Positions 1-9,466 of a stretch of DNA of 64,000 nucleotides are shown here, in pieces. The notes under the pieces are model-generated. The model was not told the DNA's origin. It saw nothing but the letters and a program-made list of their open reading frames with translations, and did not search any database. A program made the translations under genes and the position numbers. Source of the stretch: Croceicoccus sp. Ery15 (GTDB lineage: Bacteria; Pseudomonadota; Alphaproteobacteria; Sphingomonadales; Sphingomonadaceae); NCBI RefSeq assembly GCF_020985305.1, contig NZ_CP087588.1, positions 3,471,501 to 3,535,500 of the forward strand. The letters run 5' to 3'. Every line of letters begins with the position of its first letter. The stretch's first letter is position 1.

Positions 1-3000
1 GCGCGGCCGCGGCCAGCATGGCCGCATCGTCGCCGTGGTCCATCGGCGCGGTTGCACCGTGGCCTGCGCCCGCGACCTGCCCGTTCAGCAAGGCCGCCAG
101 ATCGGCGGCACCCCAATCATGCACAGCCTGTCCCCCCGGATTCGACTGCGCCTGATCATGGGTCGAAGCGCCCTGTGCGTCGGCGGCCGCGGAGTCAATG
201 ATTTGGTTCACCAGATGGGAAACCGCATCATTTCCGGTCACTTCCGACAAGGCCTCGCGCACTGCGCCCAGCGAAGCCCCATCCTGCTGAACGAGGCCTT
301 GCGCCCCCTCGGGCACCGGCTGGGCCGACAACTGAAGCAGCGCCATCATTTGCGCAGAACCGGCATCACTGGCGGGCGCGCCATGGTCGGTCGCGAAATC
401 GGCAGCCGCCTGCGTCGATGCGCCCAGACCGGCAATCTCATGCGCGGCGGGGGCAGGCTGAACCGCAAGGCCTGCGTCATCGCCAAGGTCGTTCGCCGCC
501 ATCGAATGCGCTTGCGGTGCGTCGGCCACAATTGCTGCGACGGGCGCGCCCAGAGAGACTTGCGCAAAGCCCTGAATGTCGGTTTCGGGCTGGAAGCGGC
601 CATTGTCCTGAGCGAACAGATGGTCGCGGCCCGTTTCCTCGAAATTAACCATCCGGTTGGCAAGAAAATAAGGTTCGGCCTGTGCGGCGCTCGACGCCAT
701 CAGCGCGGCGGCGCTGGCAGCGATGGTCGCCATTTCCTGCGAACGCTGGTCGGTTGCCTTGCTGCCAAGCTGATATCGGAAGGCCGCATCGACCAGCGAG
801 CCCGTGCCGCCGTTAAAGCTGCCCGTACCCACGATACGCACTTCGCCATCGATCGCCGTGCCGGCATTGCCGTCGCTGACCAGCGAGATATCGGTAATCC
901 CCGCCTCGGCCAAAGTCATGAATTCGCCCGGCTGGAAGACGCCGTCGCCATTGTCCATCCAGATGCCGAACTGGCCAAAATCGGCGTCACTGGCATCCAG
1001 CACATCGCCATACAGCGCGTGCAGTGTCTGAAGATCGGTCAGCCCGTCTTCGTGGAAGATAAATTCACTGGCGTCGTCAACAATGCCGTTCCCGTTCGAA
1101 TCGCGCACCAGTATCGCATCGCCCGCGCCGATCCACGCGGTGTGGTCCAGCACGCCGTCGCCGTTGATGTCGTACATCACGCCAGTGTCGAGCGACTGGA
1201 AGTGGAAACCGTCACCGTCCATATCGAGCACGATCGGGTCGCCGAACGGGTTGATGAACAGGTGCTGGAAATCCTTGTCACCGTCGGAATCGGTCATTGT
1301 GACCTTCAGATCGATCGAAACCGCCTGCTCGTCGATAACCGAACGGATCAGCCCGATATCGTTGAATTTGACGACATCATTGTCGTTGGTCTCCGAACCG
1401 AATGCGACCGTCGAGCTGCTACCACCGGCATCGCCGGTTGCACGGTTCAGGTCAATTCCGCTGCCTTCCAGCCCGCTGGACGACGAAAGCAATTGCACGC
1501 CGGTGATGACATAGGCTTCATCGCCCTGAAGATAGTCGTTCGCTTCGATAATGACGAAACCGTCGTTGTTGTCGAGGACGGGATTGCCAAAGCCTGCGGG
1601 AATGGCGTCGCCGTTCAGATAGATATCGTCCGAACCGACGATGATTGTCCGCGTCGTCAGCGTGGTGGTCGGGTCGTTGGGGTCGGCCAGCTGCAGGACC
1701 ACGATGAAATCTTCGTTCCCGCCTACACCGTCGAGGGTAAAGGTCAGACCCGAAACGAAGCCCGTCGCCGGCACGTCATATTGCATCGCATCGTGCGAGT
1801 GGAAGCGCAGCTGCAACATCTCGCCCTTCTGGATTGTGTCGCCCGCAACGCCAAAAGCGGTGTTGCTGGTCGAAATCCAGGTTTGCGATCCGCTAATGCT
1901 TTCGCCCTCTGACAGAACATTGTCACCGCCAGCGTTCAATACGCCGTCATAGCCCGTGATCTGCACATAGATCGTATCGTCGGCACCGTTGTTCAGCTCG
2001 TTGAGCAGAATTTCGCTTTGTCCGTTCGCGACGCCCGGCACTTCATAGGCAGTGCTCTTCACCGCTTCGGTCAGCGAGGTGACCGAGGTGAATTCGAAGC
2101 TGTCGGCAAGGGTCAGTGCGAAATTCGTGCCGTCATAGCTGATCTGACCGGTGTTCGAACCGGTCTGCCCATTGCTGTCGACGTAATCGAAAGAGAACTC
2201 CCAGACATTGTCGACCGGATTGTACACCGGCTGATCAATCGCGGTCAGTGCTACGCCATCGACACTGCTGCTGCCCAGAATCTCGAATTCTACCGCGGTG
2301 CCCAGCGTGCCGCCGAACATGCCATCGGTGCCGAAATTAAAGTTCAGAAAGGCGTGGGCGATCAATGCGTAATCATTCGTGCCCGACAATTCGAATGCGG
2401 TATATTTGGTCGACGGATCGATGCTCGGGCCGTCATCCTCAATCGTAAAGGTTCCATTGCCCAGATCGACGGATGCGCTGGCGCTGTCCCCGTCGCTGTC
2501 CGTGATCGTCGCCGTCAATTTCAGCACATCGGCGGGAAGTTCGATGGATTCGCCTTCGTCCCGTTCGGTCCAGAAACCGGGCACCGAATGCCAGATGTTT
2601 TCCGAGCGGGTAAAGGTAACCTCGCCCGTCGCTTCATCCAGCGAGATGCGGAAATATTCGACGCCATTGGCCATGCCGACTACGTCGCCGCCGTCCATTG
2701 AAAGCAGGATGGGGTCTCCCTGGCCGATGCCGTCGCCGTCGCCCGCCGTCAAATCGGTAGTGTCGAGAGCGAAGAGCCCGCTGGCCGTGCCATTGGCGGC
2801 CAGTTCCAGTGCATAGCTGGTGGCATTGGGTCCATCGGCACTGTTGGTAAAGGTGAACTGGGACGAGAAATCGGCCGAAACCGACCAGATGCCGTCTCCC
2901 GCCGGGGCCAGCCGTGATTCGTCGAGCAGCACAGACGGCACGTCGCCTTCGGCTGTGACGGCGGGAACGTCGTCGCCAAACGCAAGGTTTCCGCCCAGAT

Positions 3001-6000
3001 CCACATTGGCGTGATCGGTCACGCTGTCGCCGTCGCCGTCGGTGATGGTCACGGTGTAGTTCGCGCCGATCAGCCCGTCGGCCAGAGCCGCCACGTCGCT
3101 GCCGGGCGCATGGTCAATCGCCTGCATTTGGCTGAGTGTAACCGCGCCGTCCGCGCCAAGCGTCACGGTGAAGACAGTGTTGCTGCCATCGACCGCGGCT
3201 TCGCTGCCCGCAGTGGAGCCGGTAACGGTCAGGCCGTCGTCGCTGATGAACAGGTTGATCGCCGCGCCGCCACTGGTCAGCCCGCTGGCGCTGCCTTCGG
3301 CCACCAGCAGGGTGAGGGCGAAGCTTTCGGAAATGCTGCCCGCGCCATCCGCGCCGTAATCCGCGCCGGTATAGCCGAACAGTGCCCCAAGGTTCAGGCT
3401 GCCTGCATCGCTACCGGGAAGCGCCGCATCGCTGGTCTGCGCGGCCGTGCCATCATCATTCGCGGTCGCGGTAATCGCGGGGCCGTCGTCTTCGAACAGC
3501 AGCGTCTGGCCGATATTCAGCGTGGCGCTGGCGCTGTCTCCATCGCCGTCGGTGATCGACGCGGTCAGCGTGACAAGACCTGCCGACGCCAAAGTCTCGG
3601 CCGCATCGGGTGCAGCCTCCACCGGGTCGGACGGATCGCCGTGGGCAATCGCGCGCTGTTGGTCCAGCGTGACGGTGCCATTGGCATCGACACTGACGGT
3701 AAAGGCGATATCGCCCGCTTCTCCGCCGACGCGGCCCACGACCACGCCGCCTTCGAGATAGAGCAGGATCGCATCGCCGGTCGCCGTATCGGTCAGCCCG
3801 CTATCGGCGGCAGCCGCTGCAATACCCAGCGTATAAGTGACATCCGCCGCGCCATCGGCACCCGCGACCAGATCGAACGCGCCAGAGAAATCGGCGCTGG
3901 CATCGGTTCCAAGCGTGCTGTCGTCCACCACCAGAACCGGCGCGGCGCTGCCCGATGCTGCGGCAGAGGGCACATCGTCGGTGATCGTCGCGTTAAAGCT
4001 GCCCGAAGCCTGCGTGCCGTCGCTGTCGGTGACGGTGAAGCCGATGCCGGGGATCGTGACGGCATCCTCGCTGCCGCCGACAGGGTGGTCGACCGGCTGC
4101 AACAGCGTGACGCTATAGCCATAGGTGACCGCGCCATCGACCGGTGCGGATACGGTGGTCAGCTCGATGGTGATGACGGTCGTTGCCCCGCCGTCGATGG
4201 TGCCGACGATATTGCCCGACGCATCGAGCGCGAAATCCACCGGCTGTCCGCCCGAGCTGATCGATCCGTCAAGCGCGTCGACATTGGTAAAGGCAAAGGC
4301 GGCGTGCGGATCGGCGGGGACGTCATTGTCGTAATCGACCACGATGGTGCCCGTCGTCACGGCCTGACCGGTTGAAGGCGTTTCCGACGGGTCGGTCTGG
4401 CCGCTGTCCGCATTGGCGGCGGGAAGGCCGTCTTCGTCCACTGTCGCATCATCGGCGCTGGTGATGACCGGCGCGGTGTCAATGTCGATGGTCAGCGTGA
4501 CCGTCGCGGTCGATTTGTCGCCATCGGCATCAGTGATCGTATAGGTAAAGCTGTCCGCGCCCGTTGCGCCCGGATTGGCGGTATAGGTGAAGGTGCCATC
4601 GCCATTATAGGTTACGCTGCCCTTGGCGGGGCCGGTCGTCAGTTCGACGCCGGTGGTAAGGTCCACGCCGTCGGTGCCCGCGCTGTCGTTTGCGAACACA
4701 TCGATATCAAGCGAGGGGGTGGTGACGGTAAAGCCGGTGTCGTCCGCCGCGACCGGACCATCGTCCTGAATGACGAAGATGCCGTTGCCCAGATCGACGA
4801 GAGCCGTGACCGTATCGCCATCGCCATCGGTCGCGCTGGCGACCAGAGCGAAAATGCCGTCGGCCAGTTGCAGCACCGCGCCATCGTCGGCATCGCTGCC
4901 GTCGGGGTGACGAATATTTGCGTAATCGGCCGTGAAAGCAAAGGTGACGCTGCCGCTCACGGGATCGAGCGTGATGGTGAAATAGTCGGTGCCGCCTGCC
5001 GAACCGGTGACGACATTGCCCACAAGGTTGAGCACGATCTCCGTACCGTCGAGCGCGTAGAGCCCCGAGCCCACATCGCTGCCATTGAGCGACAGGGCAA
5101 AGCTGGCCGAATCTAGCCCGTCGTTCCCCGCGCTGACCGCGAACTTGCTGCCAAAATCGACCGTCACGCTGGCGATGCCATCCGCGGCAAGCGGCGATTC
5201 GTCGAGGAAGGCGCGAACCGCATCCTGCCCGACCACGATCTCCGGTGCGTCGTCGGCAAAGGCGATATTGCCGCCAAGGTCGATGGTGGCGGTGCTGGTG
5301 GCGCTGTCGCCATCGGCATCGGTGATGGTGGCGCCATAGGTCGCCTGCACCAGCCCGTTCGCCAGCACGGCCAGATCGCTGCCTATGGCATGATCGATGG
5401 CCGCCGACTGGGTAAGGGTGAGGAGGCCCGTTTCGGGATCGACCGCGATGGTGAACACCGCGCCATCGGCAGTCGCGCCGGTCACCACATTGCCGTCGAT
5501 CGACAGGGTAATCGGCAGACCGCCGCTGGTCAGCCCGCTGTCGGTTCCGGTCAGGGCCAGCCCATAGCTCTCAATCACGGTGCCAGCACCGTCGGTGCCA
5601 TAATCCGCGCTGTTCGAGAAGATGGCCGACAGGTCGATCGAATCGCTGTCGGTGATCGCCACATCGCTGGTCAATGCGATGGCGTCAGCCTCGCCATTGG
5701 CGGATGCCGTGATGGTCGGGCCATCGTCGCCGATCACGAAAATGCCGGTGCCAAGATCGATCGACGCGCTGGCGGTATCGCCATCGGCATCGCTGGCCGT
5801 GACGGTCAGCGTGATCGCGCCAGCATCGGCAATCAGCGCGACCAGATCGTCACTATTGCCGGTGTCGCCATGGGTGACATTGGCGTAGTCGGCGGAGAAG
5901 GCGAAGGTCACATCGCCCGCGGCATCGACGCTGATCGTGAAATAATCGGTTCCGTCGGCCGATCCGGTGATCACGCCGTCGGCGATATTCAGAACGATTT

Positions 6001-7936
6001 CGGTGCCGTCCAGCGTGAACAGGCCAGAGCCAACGTCGCTGCCCGACAGGTTCAGCGCATAGGAAACGCTACCCATGCCATCGGCGCCGAAGCCTACGTC
6101 AAAGCTGCCCGCAAAGGCGATAGTCGCGCTATGGATGCCGTCCGCCGAAAGCGGAGATTCGTCCAGCAGGGCAACGCCCGCAGCTACGCCGGTCAGCGCA
6201 ATTGCGGGGCTGTCGTCATTGATGGCCAACGCGATATTACCGGTAACGCTGTCGCCGTCGCCATCGGTCACGGTGACCTGAACCGACAGCACGGCATCGT
6301 CCTCACCCGCGCCGGTTTGGGCGACGGGGGCAAGTAGGGTGAATTCATATGCGCCGGTCGCGACATCGGTAATGGTCAGGGTAAAGATCGCCTCGCCCGT
6401 GACCGCGTCCTGACCCGTCAACGTATGGGTGGCGGCGTCCCAGACGGTTTCCACCGGATTGCCTGCCAGCGTAACAAGACCCGTATCGGCCGAGGGGGCA
6501 AGCGCGATATCGCCCACGCCATCGGGACCGAAATCCAGACCTGCCAGAGTGCCTGTGGCCGTGGTGGCATTGCCGTCGCTGTCGCCTTCGCCGCCCGCGA
6601 TGCCGCCGGGCAGGCCGTCTTCGTCCACCGCGATGCTGGCCGCGTCGACCGCCAGAGCAGGGCCACCCTCGGTCAGGGTAACGGTGAATTCCGCCGTATT
6701 GGAAACGCTGCCGTCGCCATCGGTAATCGTATAGGTGAAGCGTTCCACCACCGTCTCGCCCGGCGCGACATCGACGGCGGGTGTATAGACCAGATTGCCG
6801 TCGACGATGGTAATGGTTCCGCCGTGATCGCCCGTGCCGATGGTGATGGCCGGATTGCCCACGCCATCCGCGCCGTAGTCATCGTTCGAAACCAGCCCGT
6901 CGACCGTACCCACGACCACACCCGACGCCTCGTCAGGCAGAGTGGCGAGATTGCCATCGTCAACCGCGATCGGAACATCGTCGATGATGGTGATGACAAC
7001 ATTGCCGGTATCGCTGTCGCCCTGCGGATCGACGACCGTGACGTCGAAATCGACCGTATTGCCGTCGCCGCTGGTATTGTCGGTCAGCGTATATTCGTAC
7101 GTGATGGTCCCGTTGTTCAGGTCCACGCCCACGATCACCAGTGTGCCCGGTCCGATAGCCGTCGGCGGGAAGATGATGACCGGCTGCCCGTTCACGATTT
7201 CGAACACCGGCACGCCGTCGATCAGGATCTGGTCGACACCGTCGGGTGAAGTGAAATCAATGGTCCCGACGGTCGTTTCTCCGTTGCCTTCCTCTAATGT
7301 GCCGGCAGGTTCGGGGCCCTGATCGCCGTCGCGTGCGGGCAAGCCGTCTTCATCGACGATGGTGCCGGCATCGCTTTCGGCGACACGCGGAATATCGGTG
7401 ATGATCGGAATTTCGTTCGGCTGGTTCTGATAGATCCCGACTTCGACATCGTCCTGCGTCGGGAACTGCAACTCGGTATAGGGAAGCAGATTGCCGATAT
7501 CGAAGGCATCGTCGATGGGAAGCACCGGATCGGCAAAATTGCCGCCCGAACTGCGCGAGGTGCCTGCCTCCGGATCGAACCGGTCCTCGATCCCCAGAAA
7601 ATCCTTCCAGTTTTCGTCGGGAATGCGCGTGCCCTGAACGACAAGATCGACGTCATAGATTGCCGCGTCGACGATCACCATCTGCGTGCCGTCGGGCAGG
7701 GCAACGATCAGGTTCTGGCCGTCGACTTCCAGGTCCGACAGCGTGGCCCCTTCGGGAAGGACGACCGTCGTGCGTTCGTCGGGATTGGCGATGGCGCGGC
7801 GGCCGGTTCCGGCGAAAGCAGCTGTGGAGGCATCCTGTGCCAGTTGCGCCTTCCCGGCTCCGTGGGTGGTCGGGGAATTTTCGTCCGACCCGTCCCTGAA
7901 TGCCTCGCCAAACTTGTCGTTTGCGCCAAAATCCAT
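1..7936 (-). CDS. Giant type I secretion repeat protein (adhesin-like), C-terminus cut off
   Basis: One minus-strand frame is open from an ATG at 7936 (GAGG Shine-Dalgarno about 9 bases upstream) to the left edge, giving at least 2645 residues. After a non-repetitive N-terminus of about 140 residues come many Ig/cadherin-like modules of the T1SS-143/DUF5801 type. They carry recurring ITDGDGDS, DLGNG.F.I.DDGP and VDEDGLP signatures and DYGADG/SGLTSGG motifs. Near residue 2240 is a cluster of EF-hand-like loops (DMDGDGF, DINGDGVLD, DSNGNGIVD). The last visible 230 residues are Ala/Gln-rich and free of repeats. The composition is very acidic with almost no Cys, as in calcium-stabilised surface adhesins exported by ABC-type type I systems. 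The family assignment comes from these motifs; export and adhesion are inferred. No exporter genes are in the window, and the secretion signal would lie beyond the left edge. Confidence 0.85.
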   Translation of the reverse strand, partial: MDFGANDKFGEAFRDGSDENSPTTHGAGKAQLAQDASTAAFAGTGRRAIANPDERTTVVLPEGATLSDLEVDGQNLIVALPDGTQMVIVDAAIYDVDLVVQGTRIPDENWKDFLGIEDRFDPEAGTSRSSGGNFADPVLPIDDAFDIGNLLPYTELQFPTQDDVEVGIYQNQPNEIPIITDIPRVAESDAGTIVDEDGLPARDGDQGPEPAGTLEEGNGETTVGTIDFTSPDGVDQILIDGVPVFEIVNGQPVIIFPPTAIGPGTLVIVGVDLNNGTITYEYTLTDNTSGDGNTVDFDVTVVDPQGDSDTGNVVITIIDDVPIAVDDGNLATLPDEASGVVVGTVDGLVSNDDYGADGVGNPAITIGTGDHGGTITIVDGNLVYTPAVDVAPGETVVERFTYTITDGDGSVSNTAEFTVTLTEGGPALAVDAASIAVDEDGLPGGIAGGEGDSDGNATTATGTLAGLDFGPDGVGDIALAPSADTGLVTLAGNPVETVWDAATHTLTGQDAVTGEAIFTLTITDVATGAYEFTLLAPVAQTGAGEDDAVLSVQVTVTDGDGDSVTGNIALAINDDSPAIALTGVAAGVALLDESPLSADGIHSATIAFAGSFDVGFGADGMGSVSYALNLSGSDVGSGLFTLDGTEIVLNIADGVITGSADGTDYFTISVDAAGDVTFAFSADYANVTHGDTGNSDDLVALIADAGAITLTVTASDADGDTASASIDLGTGIFVIGDDGPTITASANGEADAIALTSDVAITDSDSIDLSAIFSNSADYGTDGAGTVIESYGLALTGTDSGLTSGGLPITLSIDGNVVTGATADGAVFTIAVDPETGLLTLTQSAAIDHAIGSDLAVLANGLVQATYGATITDADGDSATSTATIDLGGNIAFADDAPEIVVGQDAVRAFLDESPLAADGIASVTVDFGSKFAVSAGNDGLDSASFALSLNGSDVGSGLYALDGTEIVLNLVGNVVTGSAGGTDYFTITLDPVSGSVTFAFTADYANIRHPDGSDADDGAVLQLADGIFALVASATDGDGDTVTALVDLGNGIFVIQDDGPVAADDTGFTVTTPSLDIDVFANDSAGTDGVDLTTGVELTTGPAKGSVTYNGDGTFTYTANPGATGADSFTYTITDADGDKSTATVTLTIDIDTAPVITSADDATVDEDGLPAANADSGQTDPSETPSTGQAVTTGTIVVDYDNDVPADPHAAFAFTNVDALDGSISSGGQPVDFALDASGNIVGTIDGGATTVITIELTTVSAPVDGAVTYGYSVTLLQPVDHPVGGSEDAVTIPGIGFTVTDSDGTQASGSFNATITDDVPSAAASGSAAPVLVVDDSTLGTDASADFSGAFDLVAGADGAADVTYTLGIAAAAADSGLTDTATGDAILLYLEGGVVVGRVGGEAGDIAFTVSVDANGTVTLDQQRAIAHGDPSDPVEAAPDAAETLASAGLVTLTASITDGDGDSASATLNIGQTLLFEDDGPAITATANDDGTAAQTSDAALPGSDAGSLNLGALFGYTGADYGADGAGSISESFALTLLVAEGSASGLTSGGAAINLFISDDGLTVTGSTAGSEAAVDGSNTVFTVTLGADGAVTLSQMQAIDHAPGSDVAALADGLIGANYTVTITDGDGDSVTDHANVDLGGNLAFGDDVPAVTAEGDVPSVLLDESRLAPAGDGIWSVSADFSSQFTFTNSADGPNATSYALELAANGTASGLFALDTTDLTAGDGDGIGQGDPILLSMDGGDVVGMANGVEYFRISLDEATGEVTFTRSENIWHSVPGFWTERDEGESIELPADVLKLTATITDSDGDSASASVDLGNGTFTIEDDGPSIDPSTKYTAFELSGTNDYALIAHAFLNFNFGTDGMFGGTLGTAVEFEILGSSSVDGVALTAIDQPVYNPVDNVWEFSFDYVDSNGQTGSNTGQISYDGTNFALTLADSFEFTSVTSLTEAVKSTAYEVPGVANGQSEILLNELNNGADDTIYVQITGYDGVLNAGGDNVLSEGESISGSQTWISTSNTAFGVAGDTIQKGEMLQLRFHSHDAMQYDVPATGFVSGLTFTLDGVGGNEDFIVVLQLADPNDPTTTLTTRTIIVGSDDIYLNGDAIPAGFGNPVLDNNDGFVIIEANDYLQGDEAYVITGVQLLSSSSGLEGSGIDLNRATGDAGGSSSTVAFGSETNDNDVVKFNDIGLIRSVIDEQAVSIDLKVTMTDSDGDKDFQHLFINPFGDPIVLDMDGDGFHFQSLDTGVMYDINGDGVLDHTAWIGAGDAILVRDSNGNGIVDDASEFIFHEDGLTDLQTLHALYGDVLDASDADFGQFGIWMDNGDGVFQPGEFMTLAEAGITDISLVSDGNAGTAIDGEVRIVGTGSFNGGTGSLVDAAFRYQLGSKATDQRSQEMATIAASAAALMASSAAQAEPYFLANRMVNFEETGRDHLFAQDNGRFQPETDIQGFAQVSLGAPVAAIVADAPQAHSMAANDLGDDAGLAVQPAPAAHEIAGLGASTQAAADFATDHGAPASDAGSAQMMALLQLSAQPVPEGAQGLVQQDGASLGAVREALSEVTGNDAVSHLVNQIIDSAAADAQGASTHDQAQSNPGGQAVHDWGAADLAALLNGQVAGAGHGATAPMDHGDDAAMLAAAA

Positions 7937-8418
7937 CGTCAACGCCTCAATCTGTCGGGCCTATACCGGTCGGATTTGCACCGGTTCCGGCCCTGGGGCT
8001 GATCAGCGCGCCGGCTGCGTCCGCCCGTCCTGTTTTTGCGACGGACCGGTCCGGCCCGCCATCCCCTGTTCGAGCATCTGTTCCGCAACGAAACCGCGGC
8101 GCCGGCATCCATCCCCCGTCCGGACCTGCGCCTTGTCATCGCGACAGGGCCGGATTTTCAACCTATGCTCAATACCTTAATGTCGAGCCTTAACGGGTTC
8201 GGCACAACGGGTGCGTCCGACCTGAGCCAAAATGGGATAGGCTGGACGGAATCAGAACCCATCAAGTTAGGATGCCCCTGATTCTCAACGAATTTACGAA
8301 GATGCGAAAAGGCGGGCAAGCGTTCTGCAGGTGACAAATATCGTTAATACACAAGGTTAACGACAAGCTGCTCTAAACGCCTGTTTTTGCGACTCGGTCC
8401 AGGGCGTTTGTGAGCGGG
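7937..8418. promoter_or_regulatory. 480-bp leader/promoter region of the giant adhesin gene
   Basis: No convincing gene is present. The stretch separates two minus-strand genes and should hold the adhesin promoter. It contains a 7-bp inverted repeat (8341-8363), two TTAA-N9-TTAA arrangements (8177-8193 and 8344-8360) and a 14-bp direct repeat with core TGTTTTTGCGAC at 8029-8042 and 8380-8393. No clear -35/-10 pair could be fixed. Confidence 0.4.
8341..8363. repeat. Inverted repeat TCGTTAA-N9-TTAACGA
   Basis: This is a perfect 7-bp palindrome (8341-8347 and 8357-8363) in the long leader of the adhesin gene. It looks like an operator for a dimeric regulator. The TTAA spacing is 9, not the 7 expected for CtrA. 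Confidence 0.4.
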
Positions 8419-9327
8419 TTAATCCGATACTGGCGGGACGTCGTCATGGACGACTGCGTCCGATCTGTGACGCCTGCGCACGGTTCTCGCGCCCAGCCAC
8501 ACCAGCCAGCCGATCAGTCCCAGCGGTAACAGCACGGTCAGCGCGGTAATCACCACCGCGAGGGTTATGCCAAGGATTGATCCGATATTGGCCAGTGCCT
8601 CGCGAATGGGGGAAAGGAAGCCGCCGCTGCTGGGCGCGCCCGAGGTATAGCTGATGTTGACGCGGCTGAATTCGACGCGGCCCTTCATTTCGGCCAGCCA
8701 GCTTTGCGCCTGGTCGATTTCCTCGTTCACTTGCGCCACGCCGCGCTCGGCCTCGACCAGTTCGGCGACACTCCCTTGGCGAGACGCCAGTACATCCATC
8801 AGACGGTCACGCAGCACGATCCGGGCGCGCAGCCTGGCTTCGGTGTCGACGATGCGCTTCGACAAATCCTCGCCGCTGATCGCGCTGGAAATCTGGCTGC
8901 CGCCCGCACCATCGGCCAGTTCCGCCAGCTTTACGCCAAAGACGCGCGCCTCGCTCGCGGCGACCGACAGGCTGAGCGAACCTTGCGCATATTCGCCTTC
9001 CATCCCCGATTGACGCATGTCGAGTATGCGGCAGGTTTCGGGGCCCTGCGCCTCACACAGATCGGCGTGGCGCATTTGCAGCGGTGCGATCGCTTCGGCG
9101 GGAAGGCGATAGCCGAAATCATAGACATAGGCGATCCTGGGCAGGCTGATCGCGATGGGGTTGGCTGCGGTCGAACCGTTGTCCGTGTTCATAATGGCAG
9201 GCGCCTCTGCGGTGGGCGATACGGCCATGTCAGCGACCATACGGTCGGCGGAATGGCCGCTTTCTCCTTCGCTGCATCCTGCCAAAGCCAGCGCTACTAT
9301 GCCCGCCAAGACTCTCGATTGCCGCAT
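8419..9327 (-). CDS. DUF4349 domain-containing lipoprotein
   Basis: This is a 302-residue lipoprotein-like protein. The ATG at 9327 is preferred over one 12 bases upstream because GGAGG lies 5 bases before it; a CATAAT element just upstream could be a -10 box. The N-terminus is a type II signal peptide ending LALAGC. The middle contains the DUF4349 pattern: a VSPTAEAPA spacer, a beta-rich region, a heptad-rich coiled coil around residues 150-215 (ARLRARIVLRDRLMDVLA, then EAERGVAQVNEEIDQA) and a short beta hairpin VEFSRVNISY. One strong membrane helix lies near residue 255, followed by an Arg-rich cytoplasmic tail. Family members are envelope proteins of unknown function. It is transcribed divergently from parC. 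Confidence 0.8.
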   Translation of the reverse strand: MRQSRVLAGIVALALAGCSEGESGHSADRMVADMAVSPTAEAPAIMNTDNGSTAANPIAISLPRIAYVYDFGYRLPAEAIAPLQMRHADLCEAQGPETCRILDMRQSGMEGEYAQGSLSLSVAASEARVFGVKLAELADGAGGSQISSAISGEDLSKRIVDTEARLRARIVLRDRLMDVLASRQGSVAELVEAERGVAQVNEEIDQAQSWLAEMKGRVEFSRVNISYTSGAPSSGGFLSPIREALANIGSILGITLAVVITALTVLLPLGLIGWLVWLGARTVRRRHRSDAVVHDDVPPVSD

Positions 9328-9466
9328 TCTCGCCTCCATTATGCCTTATTATTGACACATTCTGCCGCAGTTCGCGAGCGCTCGCAAGGCGGTTTGTGCT
9401 GCGATGGCGGGGGATTGCCCGCGCCCGCTCCTTTGCGGCGCACACCCCGCTTGCTAATCCGCATCC

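Noticed and set aside
35..7249. Long plus-strand frames of 227 to 625 residues across the left region
   Set aside because: They mirror the codon boundaries of the giant adhesin on the minus strand and show no domain pattern; the minus frame has clear repeat modules.
8177..8360. CtrA binding sites upstream of the adhesin
   Set aside because: The TTAA pairs are separated by 9 bases, while the CtrA consensus has 7, so I do not call CtrA sites.
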